A stretch of DNA of 64,000 nucleotides from DASQFQ01 sp963811595 (GTDB lineage: Bacteria > Actinomycetota > Thermoleophilia > Solirubrobacterales > Solirubrobacteraceae), in the NCBI GenBank assembly GCA_963811595.1, contig CAWERW010000001.1:62001-126000 (forward strand), given 5' to 3'. This document shows, in pieces, positions 8,192 through 17,530 of the stretch (positions are counted from its first letter, which is position 1; the number at the start of each line of letters is the position of its first letter). The notes under the pieces are model-generated. The model made no database searches. It saw only the letters and a program-made list of their open reading frames with translations, and was not told where the DNA came from. The position numbers were made by a program, and so were the translations under genes.

Positions 8192-9592
8192 TCAGTCGGG
8201 GAAGCAGTACGAGTCGCTCGACGCGTCGCCGCCGCCCAGGCGCACCTGGTGCGGGCGCTCCCCGCTGTACTCGACGAACACGCCGGGGTCGAGCGTCAGC
8301 GAGCCGTCGTCGCCCGCGTCGAGCTTGACCAGCCAGCCGTCGATCCCCTCGGGGTAGAACTGGGCGTCCCACGCCGCGTAGAGCGAGTTCGTGAGGTAGA
8401 CGCGCTTGCCGTCGCGCGACAGCTCGACCATCTGCGGCCCGCCGTTGAGCGGCCCGGCGGCCGGGTGCGGCGCGCGCTGGACGATCCCGCCGAGGCGCAC
8501 CGAGCCGGTCTCGCGCGGGTTGTGCGGGTCGCTCACGTCGTAGCGCTTGAGCTCGCCGGTGCCCCAGCAGGACACGACCAGCGACTGGTCGTCGACGGAC
8601 AGCGCGATGTCGGTGACCAGCGGCGGCACGGCGCCGAACGGCTGCAGCGCGGGCGGGAGCTGCTCGGTCTCGGCCGGCTCCGGCGGGATCGTGATCACCT
8701 TCTCGGCCTTGAACGTGCCGTCGGCGTTGCGCTCCCAGAGCCAGATCGAGGCGGTCAGGTCGGCGGTCGAGGCGACCACGCCGACGAACCCGTAGGCCTT
8801 GCGCGGGTCGTGCGCGGGCCGCAGCTCGAGCACCATCTGATGCTCGGCGCCGAGGTCGATCTCCTGCACGTGCTTGCGCTTCTCGAGGTCCCAGATGTGC
8901 AGCTTGTGGCCGTACTGGTTGCTCAGCAGCAGGTCGGGCTGGAGCCCGTTCTCGACCATGTTCGGCGTGCCCCACTCGGAGGTGATGACCGTGCCCTGGT
9001 TGAGGTGCCACCAGAAGTCGTAGGCGAGCTCCTGCGGCCCGCGGTCCTGCTCCCACGCGCCCTTCACGCTGAAGTTCTCGTGGTCGAGCAGGAAGATGCC
9101 GCCGGGCCCGTCGCCCTCGGGGTTGCCGAGCGCCGAGACGTAGATCCCGTCAGGGCCGCAGTGGATCGTGTGCGGCCGCGAGTAGCCGGTCTTGCTCGCG
9201 ATCTCCTCGGCCTCGATGACCTTCGCGAGCGTCGGGTTGTGCGGGTCGTCCTTGACGTCGACGATGTGGATGCGCGAGGAGCGCAGGCCGGGGACGAGCA
9301 GGTAGCGGCGCTCGATGTGCGGGTGCGCCGCCCACGGGCAGAGCGCCGACGAGCAGGCGTTCCAGCCGAAGTGGTGCAGCTCGTCGCCGACGTTCGGCAT
9401 GTCGAGCCGGCCGACGATCTGGCCGTAGGTGGGGGAGCCGTCCTCGAGGTCGAGGACCGTCAGCGCGTCGGGGGCGCTGTCGCCGTTCGTGCCCGTGTTG
9501 AGCGTGACGACGTATGCGTGCGTCTCGGCGGGGGCGCTGGCAGCGTCCGACGGCGAGGCGTAGAAGGTGGGATCTGGGGTGAGACGGGCCAT
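8192..9592 (-). CDS. Selenium-binding protein 56 family, probable methanethiol oxidase
   Basis: A 466-residue cytoplasmic or periplasmic beta-propeller of the SBP56 family, whose characterised bacterial members oxidise methanethiol to formaldehyde, sulfide and peroxide. Characteristic segments are HHFGWNACSSALCPWAAHPH, YLLVPGLRSSRIHIVD, SRPHTIHCGPDGIYVSALG and SEWGTPNMV. The several conserved His residues of the propeller core and the Cys in NACSS are retained. ATG 9592 is preceded by GGGAGG with good spacing. There is no obvious signal peptide. It heads a two- to three-gene operon with the membrane protein downstream. Confidence 0.92.
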   Translation of the reverse strand: MARLTPDPTFYASPSDAASAPAETHAYVVTLNTGTNGDSAPDALTVLDLEDGSPTYGQIVGRLDMPNVGDELHHFGWNACSSALCPWAAHPHIERRYLLVPGLRSSRIHIVDVKDDPHNPTLAKVIEAEEIASKTGYSRPHTIHCGPDGIYVSALGNPEGDGPGGIFLLDHENFSVKGAWEQDRGPQELAYDFWWHLNQGTVITSEWGTPNMVENGLQPDLLLSNQYGHKLHIWDLEKRKHVQEIDLGAEHQMVLELRPAHDPRKAYGFVGVVASTADLTASIWLWERNADGTFKAEKVITIPPEPAETEQLPPALQPFGAVPPLVTDIALSVDDQSLVVSCWGTGELKRYDVSDPHNPRETGSVRLGGIVQRAPHPAAGPLNGGPQMVELSRDGKRVYLTNSLYAAWDAQFYPEGIDGWLVKLDAGDDGSLTLDPGVFVEYSGERPHQVRLGGGDASSDSYCFPD

Positions 9593-9623
9593 TCGGGAAA
9601 CCTCCCAATCCTGGTCGGGTTCG

Positions 9624-11360
9624 TCAACTTTTGATGCGGCGAAGCACGCGGAAGGCCAGCCGGACCGGCCTCGCGGTGGTGTTGCCGGCGGCGTCGGTCG
9701 CCGTGATCGAGAAGCGGTAGCGCCCGGCACGCAGCGCGCGGCTGCGGACCCGCACCTGCGCCCGGCCCGCGGGCAGGCTGCGCGTCAGCAGCGTGGCTCG
9801 CTTCCAGCGCACGCAGCGAGGGCGACGCAGGCGGCGGGCGGTGGGGGCCAGGCAGCGCCGGCCGACGCGGCGGCCGCGAAGTCGCCGCTCGACGGCGATC
9901 CGCACCCGGGCCGCTTCGGACAGCGAGAAGCGGAGCCCCGTTCCGGCGCCCACCCTGAACGTGCGGCGCGTCAGCGACGCGCGGCTGATGACGGGCTCGA
10001 GCGTGTCGGCGAGCACCACGGGGCCGGGTGGTGGTGCAACGACCGGCGGGGGGACGGGCGGCGGCGGGCAGGCGCTCTCGTACGCGCCCTGGTCGCGGCG
10101 CGCACCACAGCCCCCCACGCGCGGCGCGCGAGCGAGGTCGAGGGCCGACTCATCCGGCTCCAGCGCCCGCTCCGCGCCGCGGTCCAGCGCCGGCGAGCCG
10201 GGCGCGAGCCGGTAATCGCGGCCAGGGCTGTCCACGAACAGCGCGCCGGCCGGGGAGGCGAAGTTGCCCGACGCGGCGGAGTGCCCGCAGGCCACGGGGC
10301 CCGTGCCGGCGGTCGCGTCGGCCGGTTGCTCCTGGCCCGGGACGTTGCTGAAGCTGCAGCGCACCTCGCCGCCGTAGGAGATCGACCGCTCGAGCGCGAT
10401 CGACGAGTCGAGCCGCACGTCGACGTCGTCGTACTGCAGGGCGATGGCGTAGGTGCCCGAGGGCTCGTCGCCCCTGGTGACGGGATCCGCCACCCCCGGC
10501 TCCCCGGCGTCGATCGTCACGCCCCGCAGGTCGGCGTCGCGGTCGGGATCGGCGGCGTCGCCGCCGAAGTACAGGAGGCCGATCGCCCCGCCGCTCATCA
10601 CGGACGAGTCCGCGGTCATCGTCCCCTGGGTGCGCAGCGCGTACTCCGCGGTGGGCGCCGCGGTCACCCGGGAACGCACGAGCTGGAGGTCCCCGTCGCT
10701 GCGCACCTCGAGGCCGCCGCCGAGGCCCCCCTCGATCGTGGAGTCGCGTACGAGGAGATCGTCGCCGTCGGCGTAGATGCCGGAGGCCCGCGTGACGCCG
10801 GGCCCGCCGATGGCGCGGGCGGTCACGCGGTCGAGCCGCGCGCCGTCGTGGCGCACGTGGATCACGGGATCGCTGGCCGGTGCGGACACCGTGGCGTAGA
10901 CGTCCTCGAGCACGGAGTCCGCGGCGTTGAGGATCACGGCGGATCCCCGCTCCTCGAACGTGGTGTTCACGACCCGGAGGTTGCGAGCGGTCATCTCCGT
11001 CTCAGGGCCGCTCGGCGCGCCGAGCACCAGCACGAGATAGGTCGCCGCGCCGCCGTCCTGGAGGATCGTGTCCCTGGCGGGGTCGCTGCCGCTGCCGCTG
11101 CCCTCGATCGTGATGCCGCTGTCCTTCGGGTCCATCAGCTCGACCCGCTCGGCATAGACGCCGGGAGCGATCCTGATCGTGTCGACCTCGTCGTTGGCCC
11201 GCGAGGCCGTGACGGCCTCGTTCACGGTGGGACACGGGGAGACAGCGCTGCAGTCGCCGGACGCCGCCCGCTGGTCGACGTGGAGGGTCGCGGCGCCGGC
11301 CGCCGGGGGCGCCAGCGCGAGGAGTGTGGTGACGATCAGCGCGGCGCGAAGGGGATGCAC
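9624..11360 (-). CDS. Secreted right-handed parallel beta-helix protein with C-terminal Ig-like domain
   Basis: A 578-residue exported protein. Residues 1-23 form a signal peptide. Residues 24-400 have pectate-lyase-like repeated strands (TIRIAPGVYAERVEL, ITIEGSGSGSD, ARNLRVVNTTF, DSTIEGGLGGGLEVRS), the pattern of a right-handed beta-helix. A Pro-rich linker (PPPPVPPPVVAPPPGP) leads into an Ig-like/FN3-like domain ending in a very basic region and NTTARPVRLAFRVL. No catalytic residues for polysaccharide lyase activity were recognised. Such proteins are abundant in Solirubrobacterales and are probably surface or adhesive. GTG start at 11358-11360. Confidence 0.8.
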   Translation of the reverse strand: MHPLRAALIVTTLLALAPPAAGAATLHVDQRAASGDCSAVSPCPTVNEAVTASRANDEVDTIRIAPGVYAERVELMDPKDSGITIEGSGSGSDPARDTILQDGGAATYLVLVLGAPSGPETEMTARNLRVVNTTFEERGSAVILNAADSVLEDVYATVSAPASDPVIHVRHDGARLDRVTARAIGGPGVTRASGIYADGDDLLVRDSTIEGGLGGGLEVRSDGDLQLVRSRVTAAPTAEYALRTQGTMTADSSVMSGGAIGLLYFGGDAADPDRDADLRGVTIDAGEPGVADPVTRGDEPSGTYAIALQYDDVDVRLDSSIALERSISYGGEVRCSFSNVPGQEQPADATAGTGPVACGHSAASGNFASPAGALFVDSPGRDYRLAPGSPALDRGAERALEPDESALDLARAPRVGGCGARRDQGAYESACPPPPVPPPVVAPPPGPVVLADTLEPVISRASLTRRTFRVGAGTGLRFSLSEAARVRIAVERRLRGRRVGRRCLAPTARRLRRPRCVRWKRATLLTRSLPAGRAQVRVRSRALRAGRYRFSITATDAAGNTTARPVRLAFRVLRRIKS

Positions 11361-11369
11361 CGCCCAACA

Positions 11370-11660
11370 CTAACTGGACGTCGTCCGCACCCGCCGCCGC
11401 TCCGGCGCGGCGGTGCGCCCGCGGGCGGGCGGCGTGGCCGGCCGCAGGTCGCCGCGATGGTCACGCCGGCGCTGCGGCCACGGATCCGCGTCCGGGAGGG
11501 GAGGGCCGCCGTCCTGCGGTCCCTTGCCGGGCCCGCCGCCGCCACCGCCCTCGTCGTCCTCGTCGTCGCGCAGCTTGAAGAACCAGACCAGCCAGACGAC
11601 GAGCGCGCCGATGTCGAACACGCGCAGCCCGACCATGAAGATCCACCCGGTCGTGGACAC
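11370..11660 (-). CDS. Small membrane-anchored protein with acidic and basic tails
   Basis: A 96-residue reading starting at GTG 11658-11660 (MSTTGWIFMVGLRVFD). One transmembrane segment (IGALVVWLVWFFKL) is followed by RDDEDDE, a poly-Gly run and a Pro/Arg-rich basic tail. No family is recognised. It lies 9 bp upstream of the beta-helix gene in the same direction and 13 bp downstream of the thioesterase gene, so it is probably in one transcript with them. The Gly-rich and Arg-rich tail is compositionally biased, so the exact 3' end is less certain than the membrane part. Confidence 0.5.
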   Translation of the reverse strand: MSTTGWIFMVGLRVFDIGALVVWLVWFFKLRDDEDDEGGGGGGPGKGPQDGGPPLPDADPWPQRRRDHRGDLRPATPPARGRTAAPERRRVRTTSS

Positions 11661-11673
11661 GTCGCTGCCGAGA

Positions 11674-12474
11674 CTACCGCTGCGGCGACACTCGCAGGGT
11701 TTGAGTTGAGACCCCGACGCGCCCGCGCTCGTCGGACAGCACGCTCGTGGCCAGGCCGGCACCCGTCGGGCCCAGCCGTGTGGTCGCGTCCATCGCCATC
11801 CACTCGCCCTCCGGCGGGCGCTCGAGGTGGATGCCGAGCTCGACGTTGATGAACACCCAGCGCGTCCAGTCGAGCACGTGCGAGATGCCGCTGGCGGCGT
11901 CCGCCATCACGAGCAGGCGCTCCAGCGGCGTCGCCGCCTCGCCCGCCACGAGCGGCACGCGCAGCCGCGTCCAGCACGCCGCCGGCCCGGGCTCGTCGAA
12001 CACGCCGTGGATGAAGCGCCACTCGAGCGCGGCGTGGTAGGCGATCTCCTCTGTCCAGAACTTCGGCAGCTTGATCTCGCCGGTGGCGGGGAGGGGAGGG
12101 GGCGGGTCGGGCACGCCGAGCCCGTCCGGCAGCTCAACCTCCTCGAGCCGCAGCCGCCACGCGTTGACGCGCATCAGCGCGTCGCCGCTCGCCGCGTCGG
12201 AGAGCGTGGCCTCGATCTGCTCCACGTTGCGGCCGGGCCGCAGCACGCGCGTGCTGACGCGGTGGGGCGCGAGCGGGACGGGGCGGAGGATGTCGTAGGC
12301 CAGGCGCCCCACCTGCCCGGGGTCGACTCCCGCCGCAGCCTCGACGGCGTGCGCGAGCAGCGCGGCCGGCGGCCCGGCGTGCTGGAAGCCGCGGTCCCAC
12401 GGCCCGCGCGTGAGTCCGGTGGGGACGAAGCGGTCGCCGTCGGGCTCGTAGAGACACGCGGGGAGGTCGCTCAT
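11674..12474 (-). CDS. Acyl-CoA thioesterase family protein (double hotdog)
   Basis: A 266-residue protein with the layout of two tandem hotdog domains, as in TesB-like and FadM-like thioesterases. The first has RGPWDRGFQHAGPPAALLAHAVE, quoted here in part as WDRGFQHAGPPAALLAHAVE, and the second FINVELGIHLERPPEGEWMA (quoted in full). The Asp/Gln/Thr catalytic triad of TesB cannot be mapped with confidence by eye. It likely hydrolyses an acyl-CoA in lipid turnover. Start chosen at ATG 12472-12474. The gene is divergent from the DsbA-family gene across 51 bp. Confidence 0.78.
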   Translation of the reverse strand: MSDLPACLYEPDGDRFVPTGLTRGPWDRGFQHAGPPAALLAHAVEAAAGVDPGQVGRLAYDILRPVPLAPHRVSTRVLRPGRNVEQIEATLSDAASGDALMRVNAWRLRLEEVELPDGLGVPDPPPPLPATGEIKLPKFWTEEIAYHAALEWRFIHGVFDEPGPAACWTRLRVPLVAGEAATPLERLLVMADAASGISHVLDWTRWVFINVELGIHLERPPEGEWMAMDATTRLGPTGAGLATSVLSDERGRVGVSTQTLRVSPQR

Positions 12475-12525
12475 GCATCCAGAGGCTATGGCTACTCGCC
12501 TGTCCATCGGGGTACGGAGGACGGC

Positions 12526-13464
12526 GTGCCGGTGAATGTGACCCATTACTCAGATCCGGGCTGCCCCTGGGCCTACTCGGCGTGGCCGGCCCACGCGGTG
12601 CTGCAGTGGCGCTACGGCGACGGCCTGGCGTGGCGCCTGGTCGTGATCGGGCTCACCGAGCAGGCCGAGCAGTACGTGCGCCGCGGCTACACGCCCGGCA
12701 GCTCGGCGCGCGGCTACCTGCACTTCCGCGCCCGCGGCATGCCGTTCGCGACCCAGCCGCGCGCCCGCGTCGCAGGGACGGGGCTGGCGTGCCGAGCGAT
12801 CGTGGCGGCGCGCCTGCTCTCGCCCGAGTGCGAGATCCCGGCGCTCCGGGCGCTCCAGTTCGGGTGGTTTACGACGCCGCTGGTGCTCGACGACCTCGAC
12901 GACCTCGCCGCCGCGCTCGTGCGCGTCGACGGGCTCGACGTCTCCGCGGTCCTCGGCGCGCTCGACAGCCCCGAGGTGGAGGCGGCCTACCAGGCCGATC
13001 GCGCCGAGGCGCGCTCCGCCGCCTGCTCGCCGGCCGAGGCGCAGGGCAAGACCGCGCAGACCGACGGCCAGGTGCGCTACACGGCGCCGTCGCTGGTCTT
13101 CGAGCGCGACGGCCGCCGCCTCGAGGCCGGCGGCTTCCAGCCCGTCGAGGCCTATGACGTCCTGATCGCGAACCTCGACCCGACGCTCGAGCGCCGGCCG
13201 CCGCCCGAGGATCCGCTCGACGCGCTGGCCGCCTTCCCGTTCGGGCTCACGACCTACGAGCTGGCGGCGATCATGACCCCCAACAACGGCACGCCCGACC
13301 CGGTCGCGGTCGAGGCTGCGCTGATCGACCACGTCGCCGCCGGCGAGGTCATCCGGGAGCCGCTGGGGGATGGGGCGCGCTGGGCGGCGGGCCCGCACGC
13401 TGCGTGCCGTCGAACCGGTCAGGATCGAACGGCGTCAGATCCAGCGCCGGCGCCTCACCGCTGA
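12526..13464 (+). CDS. DsbA-family thioredoxin-fold oxidoreductase (FrnE/2-hydroxychromene isomerase-like)
   Basis: A 312-residue cytoplasmic protein beginning MPVNVTHYSDPGCPWAYSA. The Cys in DPGCPWAYS is the single active-site Cys seen in FrnE-like and HCCA-isomerase-like DsbA relatives; the second Cys of a classical CxxC is missing. A helical insertion and the cis-Pro region TAPSLVFERDGRRL follow. GTG 12526 is preceded by GGAGG at 12516-12520. The last 38 codons overlap the convergent oxidase gene by 116 bp, and the tail after GARWAAGPH looks unconserved, so the natural end may be earlier. Substrate unknown. Confidence 0.8.
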   Translation: MPVNVTHYSDPGCPWAYSAWPAHAVLQWRYGDGLAWRLVVIGLTEQAEQYVRRGYTPGSSARGYLHFRARGMPFATQPRARVAGTGLACRAIVAARLLSPECEIPALRALQFGWFTTPLVLDDLDDLAAALVRVDGLDVSAVLGALDSPEVEAAYQADRAEARSAACSPAEAQGKTAQTDGQVRYTAPSLVFERDGRRLEAGGFQPVEAYDVLIANLDPTLERRPPPEDPLDALAAFPFGLTTYELAAIMTPNNGTPDPVAVEAALIDHVAAGEVIREPLGDGARWAAGPHAACRRTGQDRTASDPAPAPHR

Positions 13465-14473
13465 GCGCCGCCGCCAGCAACTCGCCGCTGATCGGGCCGA
13501 GGCCGATGCCGGCGCCCTCGTGGCCGGTCGCCAGCCATACGCCCGTCCGCGAGCGGCCGAGCGCGGGCAGCCCGTCGGGCAGCCACGGGCGTAGGCCCGC
13601 CCACGCCGCCTCGGGGCGGAGGGCGGCGACGCCGGGGACCACGCCGGCGGCCGCCTCGAGCAGGCGGGCGGTCACCGCCGCGTCGACGCTCGTGTCGAAG
13701 CCGCGCCGCTCGCGGCTCGAGCCGACGAGCACGGCGCCGTCGTACGTCGTCTCGACCACGGTCGAGACCTGCAGCCCGGCGGCGGGCGCCGCGACGGCCG
13801 CGAGGTAGCTCCCGTCGACCACCTTGTGGCGGACGTCGAGCCGCCCGGCGAGCCGCACGAGCTGCCCCTTGCGCGGCTCGAGCGGGAGGTCGAGCCCGGC
13901 GCTGCGCGCGAGCGCGGCGCTCCACGGCCCGGCGGCGAGGACGACGTGGTCGGCGCGGAGCGCTCCGAGATCATCCACCCGCGTGTGGGAGCGCACCCGC
14001 ACGCCGGGCTCCTCCGCCATCGCCCGCGCGATCGCCCGCGGGTCGCACTGGAGGTCGCCGGGCACCCACGTCGCGCCGAGAATGTCTGGCGCCAGCGCGG
14101 GCTCGAGCGCGCGCGCCTGGGCCGGCTCGAGCAGCTCGCACTCGACGCCCGCGGCGCGCAGGCGCTCGATCCGCGCCGGCTCGGCCGCGAGGCCCGCCTC
14201 GCTGCGGTGCACCACGAGCGCGCCCTTGCGGCGGATCCGCGCGCGCTCGCCGTAGGTGGCCTCGAGCTCGTCGTAGGCGGCGCGACCGAGCACCGCCAGC
14301 TCCAGCTCCGGGCCCGCGTCCTTGTCCGAGCACAGCACGTTGCCCTCGCCGAGCCCGGTCGTCCCGCCGGACACCTCGCCCGCGTCGAGCAGCTCGACCT
14401 CGGCGCCGCGGCGCGCGAGCGCGCGGGCGGTCGCCGCCCCGACGATGCCGGCGCCCACGACGGCGACTTTCAC
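13349..14473 (-). CDS. FAD-dependent D-amino-acid oxidase/dehydrogenase, probably for D-hydroxyproline
   Basis: A 374-residue DAO-fold flavoprotein. The N-terminal dinucleotide-binding site is VGAGIVGAATARALARRGAE (quoted in full) and a C-terminal FAD contact is TGHEGAGIGLGPISGELLA. Enzymes of this type oxidise cis-4-hydroxy-D-proline to pyrroline-4-hydroxy-2-carboxylate. The neighbouring 4-hydroxyproline epimerase and DapA-family gene supply the steps on either side, which is the main reason for the substrate guess; glycine or sarcosine oxidase would be alternatives. GTG start at 14471-14473. The last ~16 residues after FDPDRF are Pro/Ala-rich and overlap the convergent DsbA-like gene. Confidence 0.82.
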   Translation of the reverse strand: MKVAVVGAGIVGAATARALARRGAEVELLDAGEVSGGTTGLGEGNVLCSDKDAGPELELAVLGRAAYDELEATYGERARIRRKGALVVHRSEAGLAAEPARIERLRAAGVECELLEPAQARALEPALAPDILGATWVPGDLQCDPRAIARAMAEEPGVRVRSHTRVDDLGALRADHVVLAAGPWSAALARSAGLDLPLEPRKGQLVRLAGRLDVRHKVVDGSYLAAVAAPAAGLQVSTVVETTYDGAVLVGSSRERRGFDTSVDAAVTARLLEAAAGVVPGVAALRPEAAWAGLRPWLPDGLPALGRSRTGVWLATGHEGAGIGLGPISGELLAAALSGEAPALDLTPFDPDRFDGTQRAGPPPSAPHPPAAPG

Positions 14474-14487
14474 GCTAGGACTCCTCC

Positions 14488-16542
14488 ATGAGCACGGGCA
14501 TCATCGCGCTGCGGGCGCGCGACGTGGCGGTCGTGCTCGACGCGCGCGGGCCCGGGCTGCCGCGCGTGCTGCACTGGGGCGCCGACCCGGGGGAGGGGGA
14601 GCTCGCCGAGGCGCTGGCGCCGCCGCTGGCGCGCTCCGCGCTCGACGTGCCGGTGCCGCTGTCGCTCGTGCCCGAGCGCGCCGCCGGGCACCGGGGGCGG
14701 CCGGGGCTGACGGGCTCGGTCTTCTCGCCGCGGTTCCGGTTGGCGGCAGTCGAGGGGACGGCGTTCACCGCGCGCGACGAGGACGCGGGCCTGGCGCTGC
14801 GCAGCGAGCTCGAACTGGGGGAGACGGGCGTCCTGCGACTGCGCCACACGCTGCGCAACGAGGGCCCTGAGCCCTTCCGGCTCGACGAGCTGGGCTGCGT
14901 GCTGCCGCTGCCGCCGGTCGCGACCGAGCTGCTCGACCTGACCGGCCGCTGGTGCCGCGAGCGGGCGCCGCAGCGGCGGGAGGTCGGCCTCGGCACGTGG
15001 CTGCGCGAGACGCGGCACGGGCGCACGGGCCACGACGCGCCGCTGCTGACGGTCGCGGGGACGCCGGGCTTCGGCTTCCGCTCCGGCGAGGTGTGGGGCA
15101 TCCACCTGGGCTGGAGCGGCGACGCCGCGGTGTGGGCGGAGCGGCTCCCCGCCGGGCCCGGGGTGCTGGGCGCCGCGGAGCTGCTCGGGCCCGGCGAGGT
15201 CGTGCTGGGGACGGGGGAGGAGTACGCGACGCCGTGGCTCTACGCGGTCTGGTCGGACCGCGGGCTCGACGGGCTGAGCGCCGCGCTGCACGCCTGGCAG
15301 CGGGCGCGGCCGGGACATCCCGTGAGTCCGCGGCCGGTGGTGCTGAACACGTGGGAGGCCGTCTACTTCGACCACGGGCTGGAGCGCCTGACCGGGCTGG
15401 CCGACACCGCGGCGGAGCTCGGCGTCGAGCGCTTCGTGCTCGACGACGGCTGGTTCCGCGGGCGCCGCGACGACAGCGCCGGGCTCGGCGACTGGTACGT
15501 CGACGAGGAGGTGTGGCCGGACGGGCTGGCGCCGCTGATCGAGCACGTGCGCGGGCGCGGGATGGAGTTCGGGCTGTGGGTGGAGCCCGAGATGGTCAAC
15601 GCCGACTCCGACCTCTTCCGCGCCCATCCCGACTGGGCGCTCGGCGTGCCCGGCCGGCTGCCGCCGGAGTGGCGGCGCCAGCAGGTGCTCGACCTCGCCA
15701 ACCCGGACTGCTTCGCCTACCTGCTCGAGCGCCTCGACGCGCTGCTGGGCGAGCACGACATCGCGTTCCTCAAGTGGGATCACAACCGCGACCTCGTCGA
15801 GGCGCGGGTCCACGCCCAGACGCTCGCCGTCTACCGGCTCCTCGACGAGCTCCGCGCGCGCCACCCGGGCGTCGAGATCGAGAGCTGCGCGTCGGGCGGC
15901 GGGCGGGTCGACCTCGGCATCCTCGAGCGCACCGATCGCGTGTGGGCGAGCGACAGCAACGACGCGCTCGAGCGCCAGGCGATCCAGCGCTGGACCGGGC
16001 TGCTGCTGGCGCCGGAGCTGGTGGGCGCCCACGTCGGCCCGCCGCGCGCCCATACGACAGGGCGCACGCACGACCTCTCGTTCCGCGTGGCGACGGCGCT
16101 GTTCGGCCACTTCGGGTTCGAGTGGGACCTCAGCGCCGCGTCGGTGGAGGAGCAGGCGGGGATCGCGGAGGCGATCGCGTTCTACAAGCGGGTGCGGGAG
16201 CTGCTGCACCGCGGCGAGGTGGTGCGCGCCGACCACCGCGACCCGGCGGCGTGGGTGCACGGCGTGGTGGCTCCTGAGGGCGCGGTGTTCGCCTACGTCC
16301 AGCTCACGTCGGGCGCGACCGAGGTGCCCGGCCCGGCGCGCCTGCCCGGGCTGGACCCGGAGCGGACGTACCGCGTCGAGCCCGTGCTCCTGGCGGGCGG
16401 GCCGCTGATGCTGCACGCGACGCCGCCACCGTGGCTGGAGGCCGGCGGGATCACGCTGAGCGGGCGGGCGCTGGCGACGGCCGGCCTGCAGATGCCGGTG
16501 CTGGCGCCGGAACAGGCGCTGCTGCTCGAGCTCAGAGGCTGA
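14488..16542 (+). CDS. Alpha-galactosidase, glycoside hydrolase family 36
   Basis: A 684-residue cytoplasmic enzyme that removes terminal alpha-galactose with retention. The N-terminal beta-sandwich spans about residues 1-280 and the catalytic barrel follows. The nucleophile Asp431 lies in LKWDHNR and the acid/base Asp489 in ASDSNDALERQ; VLDDGWF and GLWVEPEMVNADS are further GH36 landmarks. There is no signal peptide, so it acts on imported galactosides. It is divergent from the oxidase gene by 14 bp and converges on the epimerase gene with an 11-bp overlap. Its position inside the hydroxyproline genes is unusual. Confidence 0.94.
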   Translation: MSTGIIALRARDVAVVLDARGPGLPRVLHWGADPGEGELAEALAPPLARSALDVPVPLSLVPERAAGHRGRPGLTGSVFSPRFRLAAVEGTAFTARDEDAGLALRSELELGETGVLRLRHTLRNEGPEPFRLDELGCVLPLPPVATELLDLTGRWCRERAPQRREVGLGTWLRETRHGRTGHDAPLLTVAGTPGFGFRSGEVWGIHLGWSGDAAVWAERLPAGPGVLGAAELLGPGEVVLGTGEEYATPWLYAVWSDRGLDGLSAALHAWQRARPGHPVSPRPVVLNTWEAVYFDHGLERLTGLADTAAELGVERFVLDDGWFRGRRDDSAGLGDWYVDEEVWPDGLAPLIEHVRGRGMEFGLWVEPEMVNADSDLFRAHPDWALGVPGRLPPEWRRQQVLDLANPDCFAYLLERLDALLGEHDIAFLKWDHNRDLVEARVHAQTLAVYRLLDELRARHPGVEIESCASGGGRVDLGILERTDRVWASDSNDALERQAIQRWTGLLLAPELVGAHVGPPRAHTTGRTHDLSFRVATALFGHFGFEWDLSAASVEEQAGIAEAIAFYKRVRELLHRGEVVRADHRDPAAWVHGVVAPEGAVFAYVQLTSGATEVPGPARLPGLDPERTYRVEPVLLAGGPLMLHATPPPWLEAGGITLSGRALATAGLQMPVLAPEQALLLELRG

Positions 16543-17530
16543 AGCCGGCGGGGAACGGGTCGCTCGGGTCGAGCAGGTACTGGCCCATCCCGGTGATCCA
16601 CGCGCGGCCCGTGATCTCGGGGACGACGGCGGGGCGACCGCCGACCTCGGTCTCGGCGACGAGCCGCCCCGTGAAGCGGGTGCCGATCACCGACTCGTGC
16701 ACGAAGTCCGTGTCCAGCGCGAGCTCGCCGCGAGCGTGGAGCTGGGCCATCCGCGCGCTCGTGCCGGTGCCGCACGGCGAGCGGTCGAGCCAGCCTGGGT
16801 GGATGGAGACCGCGGCGCGCGCGTCGGCGCCGTCGCGGCCGGGCGCGCTGAAGATCACGTGGCGCAGGCCGGCGATGCGCTCGTCGGCGGGGTGCACGGG
16901 GCGGTCCTGGTCCTCGATCGCCGCCATCACCCGCGCGCCCGCCTCGATCAGCTCCGGCGCGCGCTCCGGGTCGACCTCGACCCCTGCCGTCGCCGCGTCG
17001 ACGATCGCGTAGAAGTTGCCGCCGAACGCGAGGTCGTAGACGAGCGGGCCCTCGGGCAGCTCGACGATCGCGTCGCGGCGCTCGAGGAACGCGGGGACGT
17101 TGCGCAGCGTGACCGCGGTCGCCGCGCCCTCGCTGACCGCCACGCGCACCTCGACGAGCCCGGCCGGCGTGTCGAGCCGGATCGTCGTGACCGGCTCGGT
17201 GACCGCGACCATCCCGGTCTCCACCAGCACCGTGGCGACCCCGATCGTCCCGTGCCCGCACATCGGCAGGCAGCCCGACACCTCGATGAACAGCACGCCC
17301 CAGTCGGCGTCGTCGCGGGTCGGCGGCTGGAGGATCGCGCCCGACATCGCGCCGTGGCCGCGCGGCTCGCGCATCAGCAGCCGCCGCAGGTCGTCCAGCT
17401 CGGCCTCGAAGTGCGTCTTGCGCTCGAGCATCGTCGCGCCCGGGAGCGGGCCGACGCCGCCCGTGACGACGCGGGTCGGCATGCCCTCCGTGTGCGAGTC
17501 GACGGCGGCGAAGACGCGCGCCGCCCTCAA
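16532..17530 (-). CDS. 4-hydroxyproline 2-epimerase (proline racemase family)
   Basis: A 332-residue enzyme converting trans-4-hydroxy-L-proline to cis-4-hydroxy-D-proline. Both catalytic cysteines are present: Cys91 in PMCGHGTIG and Cys253 in SPCGTGTSA. Trans-3-hydroxyproline dehydratases of the same family have Thr at the second position, so epimerase is the better call; proline racemase itself is less likely in this context. The start appears to be TTG at 17528-17530, overlapping the upstream DapA-family stop (TTGA). Together with the oxidase and the DapA-family deaminase it makes a hydroxyproline degradation set. Confidence 0.92.
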   Translation of the reverse strand: MRAARVFAAVDSHTEGMPTRVVTGGVGPLPGATMLERKTHFEAELDDLRRLLMREPRGHGAMSGAILQPPTRDDADWGVLFIEVSGCLPMCGHGTIGVATVLVETGMVAVTEPVTTIRLDTPAGLVEVRVAVSEGAATAVTLRNVPAFLERRDAIVELPEGPLVYDLAFGGNFYAIVDAATAGVEVDPERAPELIEAGARVMAAIEDQDRPVHPADERIAGLRHVIFSAPGRDGADARAAVSIHPGWLDRSPCGTGTSARMAQLHARGELALDTDFVHESVIGTRFTGRLVAETEVGGRPAVVPEITGRAWITGMGQYLLDPSDPFPAGFSL

